A DNA stretch of 64,000 nt from BQJU01 sp965229635 (GCA_965229635.1 OZ245894.1:8432001-8496000), one strand, 5' to 3'. Shown: positions 18,421 to 27,976, numbered from the stretch's first letter. The notes: generated by a model from the sequence alone, not told the origin. Translations and numbers: made by a program.

Positions 18421-18527
18421 TGTTCAGCTAACCCGTCTAAACCGCCTCCTCCGCCTAAACTTCCTCCCCCGCCTACCCCTCCTCTCAAATATTCCCTCCA
18501 AAACTACCCCACATCGCAATCCCTTTT

Positions 18528-18535
18528 TATTTTTG
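18528..18535 (+). promoter_or_regulatory. possible -7 element of cysS
   Basis: TATTTTTG fits TAnnTTTG; it would give a leader of about 155 bases before cysS. No clear -33 element. Confidence 0.3.
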
Positions 18536-18587
18536 CGGGCCGAAAGCATGTTTGCAGCTAAAAGTTTGGCCTCCCAACATGCCCGGA

Positions 18588-18627
18588 ATACGATGCGCGG
18601 AAAAACTTTATCGCGAAAAAATCGTAT
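18588..18627 (+). promoter_or_regulatory. nested stem-loop in the cysS leader
   Basis: A 7-bp outer stem (ATACGAT, 18588-18594, with ATCGTAT, 18621-18627) encloses CGCG/CGCG arms (18596-18599 and 18612-18615). A second possible pairing lies just upstream (CATGTT near 18547, AACATG near 18576). A leader with this much structure before an aminoacyl-tRNA synthetase could be regulatory, but it does not match a T-box that I can recognise. Confidence 0.35.
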
Positions 18628-18697
18628 ACATTTTGGAATTATCTGGCGGCGATGATGGTTATATCCTGACAAAGTTGCCGACAAACAATAAGTAGAA

Positions 18698-20194
18698 ATG
18701 AAAACACCACTACAGGTTTACAATAGTTTGACTCGTCAAAAGGAAGCATTCAAACCAATCAATGAAGGACGCATTGGCATGTATGTTTGTGGACCAACCG
18801 TTTACAATGACGTGCACCTCGGCAATTGCCGGACGTTCATGAGCTTTGACGTCATCTATCGCTACCTGCGGTATCTGGGGTATAAGGTGCGCTATGTACG
18901 CAATATTACCGATGTTGGCCACTTGCTCGACGACGGGGAGGATCGCATCCTGAAAGGAGCACGGCTCGACCAGCTGGAGCCGATGGAAGTAGTACAAAAG
19001 TACACCAATAGCTTTCACGATATCATGCGTGGCTTCAACGCCCTGCCTCCAAGCATTGAGCCAAGAGCCACGGGTCATATTATCGACCAGATCGAAATGG
19101 TACAGGCCATCATCGATAGTGGCTACGCCTATATTGAAAATGGTTCGGTCTATTTTGATACCCTGAAATTTGCCAGGGAGAAAGACGTCTACGGTAAACT
19201 CTCCGGCAGAGTGGTGGAAGACTTATTGTCAGAAACCCGCGACAACCTCAAAAACCAGGACGAAAAGAGACACCCATCCGACTTTGCGCTTTGGATGAAG
19301 GCTTCTCCCGAACACATCATGCGCTGGAATTCGCCGTGGTCGGTAGGATTTCCCGGCTGGCACCTTGAGTGCTCGGCGATGAGTACCAAATACCTGGGCA
19401 AGACCTTTGATATTCACGGTGGTGGCAATGACCTGAAGTTTCCGCATCACGAAAATGAGGTGGCTCAGAACTACAGCGCCTGCGGCTGCGCACCGGCCAA
19501 TTACTGGCTGCACACCAATATGCTGCTGATGAACGGCAAGAAAATGTCGAAAAGCGATGGCAATACTATTTCTCCTGATGAGCTGTTTACGGGCGATAGC
19601 CCGCACGTAAGCAAAGGCTATAGCCCAATGGTGGTGCGTTTCTTTGTACTGCAATCGCATTATCGTAGTACCCTTGATTTGAGTGATGAGGCCATGCAGG
19701 CTGCCGAAAAAGGCTATAAACGCCTGATGGAAGCCAATAAGACCTTGCAAGCGATGGCTCCTGCGACCAATGCCAAAGCCGGTGACTTAGATAAAGAGCT
19801 CAATGAGCTGATGGATCAGGTATTTGATGAAATGAATGACGATTTCAACACGCCGCGAGCACTGGCTCGTTTGTTTGAACTGGTCTCCCGCATCAATAGC
19901 CTGAAGGATGGTCACCTGTCGCTCAATGAAGTGGCCGCGGCTACCCTGGAACGCCTGCAGCAGGTCTTCCACGATTTCATCTTTGATGTTTTCGGACTGC
20001 TGGACGAAAGCCAGGTAGAAGGCAATGGCGACTTTGCCGCGCTGGACAGTGTGATGCAACTGGTGATCGACATCCGTCAACAGGCCCGGGCCAATAAAGA
20101 CTGGGGTACTTCCGACAAGATTCGCGATGCATTGGCTGCAGCCAATATCCAACTAAAGGACAGTAAGGACGGTACCACCTGGACAAAAGGATAA
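18698..20194 (+). CDS. cysS: cysteinyl-tRNA synthetase
   Basis: Class I aminoacyl-tRNA synthetase that charges tRNA-Cys in the cytoplasm. The HIGH motif reads HLGN within GPTVYNDVHLGNCRTF; zinc-binding residues are Cys28 in the early 'YVCGPTVYN', Cys in 'GWHLECSAM' and the 'HHENEVAQ' segment; the signature loop is KKMSKSDGN. The C-terminal DALR-type helical domain ends at 'DSKDGTTWTKG'. 498 residues, full length. A single gene with its own leader. Confidence 0.96.
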   Translation: MKTPLQVYNSLTRQKEAFKPINEGRIGMYVCGPTVYNDVHLGNCRTFMSFDVIYRYLRYLGYKVRYVRNITDVGHLLDDGEDRILKGARLDQLEPMEVVQKYTNSFHDIMRGFNALPPSIEPRATGHIIDQIEMVQAIIDSGYAYIENGSVYFDTLKFAREKDVYGKLSGRVVEDLLSETRDNLKNQDEKRHPSDFALWMKASPEHIMRWNSPWSVGFPGWHLECSAMSTKYLGKTFDIHGGGNDLKFPHHENEVAQNYSACGCAPANYWLHTNMLLMNGKKMSKSDGNTISPDELFTGDSPHVSKGYSPMVVRFFVLQSHYRSTLDLSDEAMQAAEKGYKRLMEANKTLQAMAPATNAKAGDLDKELNELMDQVFDEMNDDFNTPRALARLFELVSRINSLKDGHLSLNEVAAATLERLQQVFHDFIFDVFGLLDESQVEGNGDFAALDSVMQLVIDIRQQARANKDWGTSDKIRDALAAANIQLKDSKDGTTWTKG

Positions 20195-20214
20195 TCGGTT
20201 TTCACCGAAATTAT
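20191..20214. terminator. short bidirectional hairpin between convergent genes
   Basis: ATAATCGGT...ACCG..ATTAT forms a short interrupted stem in the 32-base gap between cysS and the convergent DUF4838 gene. Weak. Confidence 0.3.
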
Positions 20215-20226
20215 TCTGTCCGGTAA

Positions 20227-22455
20227 TTACAATGCCAGCCACTCATCCGCAAAGATCCATGAGGGCAGGCCGGCACCATGATGCCAATCAGGCGGTGTGA
20301 GCAGGTTGTTAGCTTTTACCTTGAGGTAGCGAGCTTGTACCGGCGGAAATTTAAGCTCAAAGCGCTGCGTGTCGTTCACCTTGCTATTGGGAGTCAATGG
20401 CCGCTCATTTTCCACCCTTCCCAAAGGTTTAAACATTTTGTCTTCTCCGGCATAGGAGTACGTCACGGAGGTTGGAAAGAAGACGAGGTGATTGACCACC
20501 TGCAGAAAATTGATGTTCGTATAAGACACCTTTTGTACGCTGCCCAGGTCAATGATGGCTTCCAGGTGATTGCCTTCAAAACCCAGCCAGTTGGCATAAA
20601 AACTAGCCCCTCCGAATGCTCCATCGGTGAGCACCTGCGGATCTTCATCGGCATATTTTTTAGGCTCTGTCAGCAGCTCAATTGGCTTGCCGCCGGCAAG
20701 GTTCGGCAGGAAGGCCAAAGAAATGGTTTCCTCCCAATCAGAGAGGTATTCCTCAACAGTATAACCCATTTCGTTCATCAGGGTGATGTTATGCTTATCA
20801 CAGGTGGTCTTGAATCGATCTAATGTGGCGCGAAATACCGGGGAAAGTTGGCCATCTTCTCCCAGCAAGGAGAACTCGGCAGAAATATTTTTGCGACAAG
20901 CCTCCAATGTGGCATAATCCAACCCAATTCCGGCACGGTTGATGCGTTGCAAAGCGACTTCATCAGTAGCAACTGCTGCTTCAGCCAGGCGGAAACTTTT
21001 GTGGTATTCACCCAACTTTTCGGCACTCAAAAAGCTATTAAAGGCCTGAGAGGGATCACCGTAAAGGAAGAGGAAAAAGTCTGGATCGGCTTCCAGGGCA
21101 TTGTGCAGATCGGTGATGTATTGGCGAATGTGTTCTCCCCCCGCCCCGTAATACGGATCGGTGAAATCAGTAATCAATGCCTCTACATCAGCATCTGGAT
21201 TCCACAATAATTTTGACATCAGATAAATCCGTAGATCGTACAAATCGCTGGGGTTATTGCTGTGTTGTTCAAACACCCATTTTGCGCCGCTGTTGCGGAA
21301 AAACTGAATATTGGGTTGTAGTGTGCGTAGGTTGGGAAAAGGCGCCAGGAAGTTGGTAAACTGAGTCGTATAGTCCCAAATGCGAAGGGTAGCATCCATT
21401 TCATTCCAGGCCTGCATATCTTCCGCGAAAGCGCTACATTTTTCCTCAATGGGTCCGCTCCGGTCGCATTCAATGGAGCAAAGGGTAATCAGTACATTAT
21501 CGGCCGGTTTGACAGTGCCTGGTTTACGAGTATATTGATAAGCCAGGGTGGAAATAAATTTATCCGGAAATTTAGCTGCAACCTGGTTTACAAAGTTGAG
21601 CAGAGTACCAGTTGGCCCACCGTATTGGGCATCGGATTGCTGACATTGTGGACAAGTACAATACTGCGTATTGTCGTCGGTACTCACCGAAACAACCAAC
21701 GCCTCCGGGTGCCGATCAAAATGCGCCTGCACTGAATCCCTCACAATATCTAAAACATCAGTATTGGTCAGGCAAAGCTGCGTGGAAATCCGCCGACCAT
21801 CGCGAAAAGCGTAATATTCAGGATGAGCGTCCAGAAAGTGCTCGCGCGGCAGAAACCGATGAAAGGTGTGCACCCTGGCATCCGGCGCGTAATTGGGGAA
21901 GGCCGAAGTCGTCACCTTCATATGACGGGCAAACTCAGGATTTTCATAAACCGCTCTTGCGTGTACCGTGCGGGTAGCGATAGGCGGTGAATAGCTGTAG
22001 TTCAAATCATCCGACAAAGCGAGGCCTTCCAATGCTGGAATTACCGTTGTTTCCGCATCCAGCCAGCGGTAACCCAATTCCCGTTCCAAAAATTCGTAAA
22101 CGGCATAGTATAAATGTACACTATCGCTGGCTTCAATGACCAAATGATCGTCCTGCATTTGATAGCCGATTCGCCCGGATTGTAAAGGGTTAAGCGGGGC
22201 ATTCTCCTGTTCTGTTTTAAGCAAAATGTAAGGCTGCCCCTGCGGAATTTCCTTGATCTCCTCAATCGGTACAGAGGTGGATTGCCCCAGTAAGAAGGCC
22301 AGCTCTTGAGCTTGGGGAAGGGTTGCCCTGGAAGTAAAGACAACCGAAAAGGCGCTTTGCTGTCCTGCTTCGAAGAGGGCAATGGTGTTTTCCTGCCGAC
22401 AGGAAAAGAGGGATACGAGTAGCGTTAGGGCTAAGAGTTGTTTGAGCATTTTCAC
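20227..22455 (-). CDS. DUF4838 domain lipoprotein (glycoside-hydrolase-like)
   Basis: 742 residues with lipobox SLFSC (Cys19). Residues about 30-140 resemble the GH20-type N-terminal alpha/beta domain ('YAVYEFLERELGYRWLDAE'), followed by the DUF4838 barrel with 'VSVSTDDNTQYCTCPQCQ' and 'LAYQYTRKPG', and a C-terminal discoidin/F5-8-like domain (about 610-740, ending 'ARYLKVKANN'). Relatives are thought to act on glycans related to alpha-glucuronidase substrates, but activity is not shown. No SusCD pair lies nearby, so it is not in an obvious polysaccharide utilisation locus. Confidence 0.85.
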   Translation of the reverse strand: MKMLKQLLALTLLVSLFSCRQENTIALFEAGQQSAFSVVFTSRATLPQAQELAFLLGQSTSVPIEEIKEIPQGQPYILLKTEQENAPLNPLQSGRIGYQMQDDHLVIEASDSVHLYYAVYEFLERELGYRWLDAETTVIPALEGLALSDDLNYSYSPPIATRTVHARAVYENPEFARHMKVTTSAFPNYAPDARVHTFHRFLPREHFLDAHPEYYAFRDGRRISTQLCLTNTDVLDIVRDSVQAHFDRHPEALVVSVSTDDNTQYCTCPQCQQSDAQYGGPTGTLLNFVNQVAAKFPDKFISTLAYQYTRKPGTVKPADNVLITLCSIECDRSGPIEEKCSAFAEDMQAWNEMDATLRIWDYTTQFTNFLAPFPNLRTLQPNIQFFRNSGAKWVFEQHSNNPSDLYDLRIYLMSKLLWNPDADVEALITDFTDPYYGAGGEHIRQYITDLHNALEADPDFFLFLYGDPSQAFNSFLSAEKLGEYHKSFRLAEAAVATDEVALQRINRAGIGLDYATLEACRKNISAEFSLLGEDGQLSPVFRATLDRFKTTCDKHNITLMNEMGYTVEEYLSDWEETISLAFLPNLAGGKPIELLTEPKKYADEDPQVLTDGAFGGASFYANWLGFEGNHLEAIIDLGSVQKVSYTNINFLQVVNHLVFFPTSVTYSYAGEDKMFKPLGRVENERPLTPNSKVNDTQRFELKFPPVQARYLKVKANNLLTPPDWHHGAGLPSWIFADEWLAL

Positions 22456-22478
22456 TTATATTCTTTAGAAAATTCGTA

Positions 22479-22664
22479 TCAAGAAGGATCCTCACTTCTG
22501 ACATCTTGGTGGGACCATTTCTCAAAATCTTTTGATATCAATCCTTGTTCAGCGATAAAATCATCCATTAGCTGCGTAGCCTGATCTGCAAAATATTTAC
22601 CCAGCATGAACTTTATATCCTTAAGCTGATGCTCTGGTATATCATTAGCGAATAGCTTTAACAA
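22479..22664 (-). pseudogene. antitoxin-like small ORF, probably a remnant
   Basis: 61 codons: 'IPEHQLKDIKFMLGKYFADQ' and 'ATQLMDDFIAEQGLISKD' resemble small antitoxin-like proteins that begin with a similar helix and end in a Trp-containing segment; the family match is from memory and weak. The frame has no ATG, begins with a TTG right after an in-frame TAG, and no toxin gene is adjacent. I read it as a decayed leftover of a toxin-antitoxin unit, although a short live gene cannot be excluded. Confidence 0.4.
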
Positions 22665-22759
22665 CTATAGCTGAAGATTACTCATTGGTCTGGTTGATGG
22701 CATAATGATCTATTTGTTCATCTCAAAAATACGCAAGCTTTACATCTTTAATAATAAAA

Positions 22760-25700
22760 TTAGGCAGTTCTCATAAAATCCTCCCGCAGCACCACCGCCA
22801 AATTCTCCAACAAAAAATCCGCATTCCTGCGATCAAAACACATCGGCGGCTTGATTTTTAAGACATTGTGATACGGCCCATCTGTGCTCATCAAGATGCC
22901 GCGCTCGCGCATGCGGTTGGCGAGGTATGCAGCAGCTTCCGCAGCAGGCTCCAGCGTTTCCCGGTCATTCACCAATTCCATACCGAGAAAGAGGCCGTGG
23001 CCACGCACATCACCAATGATGGGGAAATCGGCTTGCAACTGACGTAATTCTTTTTTTAAGTAATCGCCCATGGTTTTGGCGTGCTCCTGCAGGCAGCCTT
23101 CGTGTACAACCTTTAGCACCTCCCGCCCGATGGCACACGACACCGGGTTGCCTCCAAATGTGTTGAAGTATTCCATGCCATTGGCGAAAGCCTCCGCTAC
23201 CTCCCTGGTCGTAACAACTGCGGCCAGCGGATGGCCATTGCCGATGGGTTTGCCCATGGTGACGATATCGGGTACCACACCCTGCAATTCAAAACCCCAA
23301 AAGGTATCCCCTACCCGACCGAAGCCAACCTGTACCTCGTCGGCGATGCAAAGCCCTCCGGCGGATCGGATGTGCTGGTAGGCCTTTTGCAGGTAGCCTT
23401 TCGGCAATACAATCTGTCCGCCACAACTCAGGATGCTTTCGTGCATAAAACCCGCCACATTTCGTCCATCACGCAGCAATTTTTCAACCATTCCCTGAAC
23501 GTGATTCGCATACTTTTCACCGGCTTCATCATTGCGGTACAGGCCACGGTAAGTATCCGGAATCGGTACAATGTGGGTGTGTGGTGGTGCACCTTTACCT
23601 CCTTTGCCGTCAAATTTGTAACTGCTCACATCCACACAAGCACCGGTATTGCCGTGGTAGCCCACTTCTACGGCAATCATATCCTGCTGGCCGGTATAGG
23701 TTTTGGCCATGCGGATGGCCAGCTCGTTGGCTTCACTACCGGAATTGACAAAATGTACGACCGACAATTCCGGTGGGAAGGTCCCCAACAGCTCTTCCGC
23801 GAAAGCGGTAATATTGTGGTGTAAATAACGGGTATTGGTATTCAACACCGCCATTTGTCGCTGGGCAGCGAGCACCACTCGCGGATGTTGATGGCCCACG
23901 TGTGGCACATTATTGACGGTATCCAGATAACGGCGGCCGGTGATATCGTACAAGTATTGCTTAAAGCCACGCACCATATGCAACGGACGATCATAGGAAA
24001 GACTAAGGCTTTTTCCAAGATTCTGCCCACGACGGTCCATGATTTCTTCAGGCGTTGGCGTCACCTTTGCATAATCAACTTTTGGGAAAAACGGCCGAGG
24101 GTCGGGACAAATGCTTAGCCAGATTTCCCGCTCTTCAGGGAAGGCTACACCGGGATAGTCCCCTTCCATGCCCAGCATATCCAGCATCAGCTGGAAATGC
24201 AAATGCGGTGGCCAGTTGCCATTCTCCGGGGCCGGTCCAACGGTGCCCAAATGTTGACCTTTTTTCACCGGCATTTCGGGCGTAACACCCTGCAAAGACT
24301 GGACACTCAGGTGACCGTACAAGCTGTAAAAGGTCAACTTTTCCGAGACCTGATGCTCGACAATAATGGTTGGCCCAAAATCGCGCTCGCCGACATTATT
24401 GCGTACGCTGTGCACCTTTCCCTCCCAGATCGCATACACGGGCGTTCCGGAAGGCACCCAAACATCAATACCCAGATGTACCGTTCGCCACTGCGCCCCG
24501 GAGTTACCTTCGACCTTGTAGGCATCGGTGGTGTAAATCGGGCGTACCTCCCCGTAACCGCCCAATCCAACTTCCGCATCATTATCTTCCAGAAGTCGAT
24601 CCACCAACTTTTGAAAAGGACCAATGGATTCAAAGTTTTCATTGTTACCCAAATCCAGGCTACCGACGCTCAAATCGAATGGCATTACTTTTTTGTCGTT
24701 GCAATCGATCACCGCTGCGCATTGCTGTTGGTTTTGGGCAGCCCATTGCCGAAAGGCCGACTCATTGGGACAAGCCTCCAGTCCACACGCGTGGCGAAAG
24801 GCAAAATGCGCCCTTGCCGGAGAAACCGTGCGGAATTTTTTTAATAAATCCCAGGCCGGTTTGACGCTGATCTGCAGGTATTCATTTTCGGGTTCGTCGT
24901 GTTTGTTTTTTGCGGCACTGGCCACCGTGATCATCAATCGGGCACAGATAAGTGGGAACAAAACTGCCAATTCGGCTTCCTGCAATGCAAACTCGCGATG
25001 ATAGCCTTTGACCACCTGAGCCGCCGCCTGTACCGGATCGGGCTGGTCCATGCTGGCGTAAGCGCAGGCAATGGCCAATTCGTTGACGGTTTGTGTATAC
25101 AAGGCATCACCGAAATCGATAACGCCCGTTACTTGTGGATTTTTGTAATTGTGGTTGACCAATAAATTGTGTTCGTGGGCGTCGTTGTAATTGACGCTTT
25201 GGCGCAAGCCCGGCAAATGTGGTAAGGCTTGTTTTTCAAATAAATCCCAGAAGTAATCCGCCATTTCCAGCCTTTCTTTGCCTTCAATGTACTCACGATA
25301 CTTTTTAGAATACAACGTCTCACTGGGGTTCCATTTGTAAAAACGATGCGCCGCCGGATGATCAAATCCTGCCAGATGTTTGGACAACAAACCTACCGTT
25401 CGGCCCCAGCTTTCCAATACCTGTGCCGAGCGCGGATTGACCTCGTCTATCATACGGCCCGGCACCCACTTTTGCAGGCGGAGGATGCGCCGCTGATCCA
25501 GTTGAACAAAGGAACTGCCGTTCTTAGCCGAAACGACTGAGGGGATATTCAGCGGGAAGCCGGAGCCGACCAAATGGCTCACAATGGCATTTTGGAATTC
25601 AATCGCCTGCACCTCTGCCTGTGGTCGGCTGATCTTGACCGTATATTCCTTGCCATGGTCACTTTTGAGGTAGAAGTTGAAGTCGACCTCGCCCATCAGG

Positions 25701-25795
25701 GGCTTGAGCTTGCCGCTGATTTGGTAGTGTTTGGAAACGAGTTCTGCGGCCTCTTTGATAGAAATCTTGCTTTGGGAATACTCCGTGTGCGGCAT
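22760..25795 (-). CDS. kinase - M23 peptidase-like - class III aminotransferase fusion
   Basis: 1011 residues with three domains. N-terminal (about 20-345): aminoglycoside-phosphotransferase/hydroxylysine-kinase fold with 'NYNDAHEHNLLVN' (catalytic loop) and 'GVIDFGDALYT' (metal Asp). Middle (about 440-570): lysostaphin-like M23 domain with His and Asp in 'VHLGIDVWVPSG' and HLHF, so the zinc residues are present. C-terminal (about 600-1010): class III PLP enzyme with 'NSGSEANELAIRMAK', 'ADEVQVGFGRVG' and the PLP lysine in MGKPIGNGHP. Related domains in animals are hydroxylysine kinase and phospholyases acting on phosphoethanolamine or phosphohydroxylysine, so a phosphorylate-then-eliminate pathway for an amino alcohol is a reasonable inference. 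The same three-part architecture is known in other bacteria. It starts 95 bases after the PAAR gene. Confidence 0.88.
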   Translation of the reverse strand: MPHTEYSQSKISIKEAAELVSKHYQISGKLKPLMGEVDFNFYLKSDHGKEYTVKISRPQAEVQAIEFQNAIVSHLVGSGFPLNIPSVVSAKNGSSFVQLDQRRILRLQKWVPGRMIDEVNPRSAQVLESWGRTVGLLSKHLAGFDHPAAHRFYKWNPSETLYSKKYREYIEGKERLEMADYFWDLFEKQALPHLPGLRQSVNYNDAHEHNLLVNHNYKNPQVTGVIDFGDALYTQTVNELAIACAYASMDQPDPVQAAAQVVKGYHREFALQEAELAVLFPLICARLMITVASAAKNKHDEPENEYLQISVKPAWDLLKKFRTVSPARAHFAFRHACGLEACPNESAFRQWAAQNQQQCAAVIDCNDKKVMPFDLSVGSLDLGNNENFESIGPFQKLVDRLLEDNDAEVGLGGYGEVRPIYTTDAYKVEGNSGAQWRTVHLGIDVWVPSGTPVYAIWEGKVHSVRNNVGERDFGPTIIVEHQVSEKLTFYSLYGHLSVQSLQGVTPEMPVKKGQHLGTVGPAPENGNWPPHLHFQLMLDMLGMEGDYPGVAFPEEREIWLSICPDPRPFFPKVDYAKVTPTPEEIMDRRGQNLGKSLSLSYDRPLHMVRGFKQYLYDITGRRYLDTVNNVPHVGHQHPRVVLAAQRQMAVLNTNTRYLHHNITAFAEELLGTFPPELSVVHFVNSGSEANELAIRMAKTYTGQQDMIAVEVGYHGNTGACVDVSSYKFDGKGGKGAPPHTHIVPIPDTYRGLYRNDEAGEKYANHVQGMVEKLLRDGRNVAGFMHESILSCGGQIVLPKGYLQKAYQHIRSAGGLCIADEVQVGFGRVGDTFWGFELQGVVPDIVTMGKPIGNGHPLAAVVTTREVAEAFANGMEYFNTFGGNPVSCAIGREVLKVVHEGCLQEHAKTMGDYLKKELRQLQADFPIIGDVRGHGLFLGMELVNDRETLEPAAEAAAYLANRMRERGILMSTDGPYHNVLKIKPPMCFDRRNADFLLENLAVVLREDFMRTA

Positions 25796-25890
25796 TGGTT
25801 AAGGTTCTTTCTGAAAAGCACAAAGATAGCAGTTCCTCAACGGCAATGGCAAACACCGCACCCGATTGTCTTCACTTTTGCTGCAATTAC

Positions 25891-26190
25891 CTACCCTCCA
25901 ATCATCACTGTTGGCAATCCCACAACAATACTTCCCCCATGGGCCGTTGTATCGCCCATGCGGGCTGCGGGTTTACCCCCAATCATGACGGTAGCCGATC
26001 CCTTTACGATCGCATCAGGTGGTCCAACGCAGGTGGCCATATCTCCCATGCAGGCGGCGGGTAATCCGCCAATCAGTACGGTGGGCATTCCCGGTCCGAC
26101 AATCGGACCGCCAACATGTGGAATCGGCGGCACTGCCGGTGTCACCATCGGGCAGGTGTGCATATCAGTTAATCTGGCGGCTGGTGGCAT
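25891..26190 (-). CDS. PAAR domain protein
   Basis: 99-residue PAAR-repeat protein that would cap the spike of a contractile injection system. It starts with MPPAARLTD and carries repeated 'P.V.IGG.PAA.MGD' segments and His/Cys residues able to hold the tip metal (HTCPM, 'MATCVGPPDA', 'TTAHGGSIV'). It has no C-terminal effector domain. The gene is 19 bases downstream of vgrG on the same strand and is the expected partner of that protein. Confidence 0.92.
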   Translation of the reverse strand: MPPAARLTDMHTCPMVTPAVPPIPHVGGPIVGPGMPTVLIGGLPAACMGDMATCVGPPDAIVKGSATVMIGGKPAARMGDTTAHGGSIVVGLPTVMIGG

Positions 26191-26209
26191 TTTTATTCGT
26201 TTTAGAGCG

Positions 26210-27955
26210 TTAGTTAATCATGACCATGGCTCCATTGATGGTGACTTCTCCAACTGCGGTGAGTGAAGCGGAAGCAGAAGCATTGGCACTAAACTGCACA
26301 TCGGCGGTGCAACTTATATTCAAAGCATCAAGCTTGATATCTCCATCGGAAGCCTCCAATTTGAGGTCTTGGCTGCTTTTGATGGATACGCCATCGGCAT
26401 CCATTTTGATCGAATTACCGTTTTGATCGGCCAGGGTGATGCCCCCATCTTCATCACTCAACACCAGTTTGTTGTTGCCCGGCGTCTGGATGGTGATCTC
26501 TTTTTTATTTTCATCAAAAGTGACCTTTAATTGCTCGCGAGTGATGATCCCTTTCACTTCGTTTCCCTCATTAGGAGCCATAGAAGGAACCCGGCCACTG
26601 CTGTACATCGAGCCGAGGATAACGGGATAGCGCGGATCATCGTTAAAAAAGCCAACCACCACCTCATCATCAATTTCCGGATAAAAGAATGCTCCGGCAT
26701 TTGCGGAAGCATAAAAATTGGCCAGTCGCGCCCACACGCCTTCACCGTTGGATTGTACTAGCGGCAACTGCACCAATACTCGATATTGACCGGCTGGGTC
26801 CTGGCTGATCTGCTTGACCTTGCCGATTTGCAATCCCTGTACCCCTGGAAGCAACCCAGAAGCGATTGGCGCCTGCATCTTCACCTGATCGGCGTACCAT
26901 TTTTCCGATAATCCCACCTTGGCTGTAGTCCGCCAATCGCCGTCCTTTAGTTCGTGCGTAATGGCCGAAACAAAGGCATTGCCGTTAAATCTTTTGCCAA
27001 AGCCATCGAGGCTCATAATGGTTCCGGGCATGGCACGGGCATTGCCTTGAAAGGTAAAACTTCCTCTCACCTTGGCGTAGGTCGATTTGGTGCCCTGCGC
27101 CTTTGCCCACGAAGCCAGCTCTTCAGAGGAAAGCCCCGCCGCAGTTTGTAAATCGTAGTGGTCTAAGCCCAACACCTGCGATAGGGTGCCCATGGTGAGG
27201 TTACTGACTGGCGCATTTTTTGGGGCATCACTGCCGGAAAGATTTTCCTGATCTCCCGGACTCCAGGCGTAAGATTTTACTGATTTGAACTGGGAGGTGG
27301 CATCCAGCTGTGAATCAAACCGCAGTACATTATCGCCATAAGTCAGCTCAATATATTTGCGGTCCAGCTCTTGCGGACGTTTCACGCGAATCTTGCCGTC
27401 TTCTACCAACACAACCATACCATTGACATCAGCGCGGGTCACCAAAAAGTCCCAATCGGTAGCGTAATATTGTACCACCTTCTGCAATAACTGCTCCGTG
27501 TCAGTCACATCGGAAGAAAGGCCGTTATTTTGAATGACCTCGGTGATGATGTCGCTGTCTTTTTTTTCTGTAAAGGAGGCATTTCTTCTACCCACCGTCA
27601 TTTTAATGGCTTCATCGGCACAATGAACGGCTAAAAAAGGACCACCGGAGGCCTTTGCACTGATCTCCTGCTTGATCACAATACCTTTGAAAACAGTTGC
27701 ATTCCGACTATCGTATCCCACTTTCACTTCAATCTCCGCTCCCGGCACAAAGGCGCTACCCTCACTTATGGGAAAGGTTTCCCGTGACGAAGATCCATCC
27801 AACACCTGGATTTCGCAGGTTGGGATTTGATTGATTTCACGATGGACCTGGATGGAGATAATTTCGTAAGTGCCTGGGATGACACTCCCATTGGAAAGAA
27901 TCTGAAAGGAAACCAGTCCGCCTCGCGCACCGGTTGCAGCTTGTTTTTCAGCCAT
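26210..27955 (-). CDS. vgrG: VgrG-like spike protein of a contractile injection system
   Basis: 581 residues. The N-terminal half is the gp27-like barrel region (about 15-345), followed by an OB-fold/gp5-like segment with 'VLVQLPLVQSNGEGVWARL' and 'GAFFYPEIDDEVVVGFF' (about 390-445), and a C-terminal repeat-rich needle ('QDLKLEASDGDIKLDA', 'SANASASASLTAVGEV'). This is the standard VgrG or phage-spike layout. In Bacteroidota it may belong to a T6SS subtype iii or an extracellular contractile injection system; no sheath, baseplate or ATPase gene is in the window, so it is an orphan pair with PAAR. No toxin domain is fused at the C terminus. Confidence 0.92.
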   Translation of the reverse strand: MAEKQAATGARGGLVSFQILSNGSVIPGTYEIISIQVHREINQIPTCEIQVLDGSSSRETFPISEGSAFVPGAEIEVKVGYDSRNATVFKGIVIKQEISAKASGGPFLAVHCADEAIKMTVGRRNASFTEKKDSDIITEVIQNNGLSSDVTDTEQLLQKVVQYYATDWDFLVTRADVNGMVVLVEDGKIRVKRPQELDRKYIELTYGDNVLRFDSQLDATSQFKSVKSYAWSPGDQENLSGSDAPKNAPVSNLTMGTLSQVLGLDHYDLQTAAGLSSEELASWAKAQGTKSTYAKVRGSFTFQGNARAMPGTIMSLDGFGKRFNGNAFVSAITHELKDGDWRTTAKVGLSEKWYADQVKMQAPIASGLLPGVQGLQIGKVKQISQDPAGQYRVLVQLPLVQSNGEGVWARLANFYASANAGAFFYPEIDDEVVVGFFNDDPRYPVILGSMYSSGRVPSMAPNEGNEVKGIITREQLKVTFDENKKEITIQTPGNNKLVLSDEDGGITLADQNGNSIKMDADGVSIKSSQDLKLEASDGDIKLDALNISCTADVQFSANASASASLTAVGEVTINGAMVMIN

Positions 27956-27976
27956 GAGTGTAGGTTTTAGGTAATC

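Larger units (their letters stand above)
17917..18697. other. long intergenic region before cysS
   Basis: About 780 bases with no supported gene. The left half has a CGCCGGCGG palindrome and a CTTCAAGTTGAAG palindrome without known meaning; the middle has two family D repeat fragments (18304-18325 and 18391-18420) inside C-rich low-complexity sequence; the right end is a structured leader of cysS. Confidence 0.5.

Noticed and set aside
25574..26266. 230-codon plus-strand ORF
   Set aside because: Crosses the PAAR gene and the starts of two minus-strand genes; low-complexity shadow.
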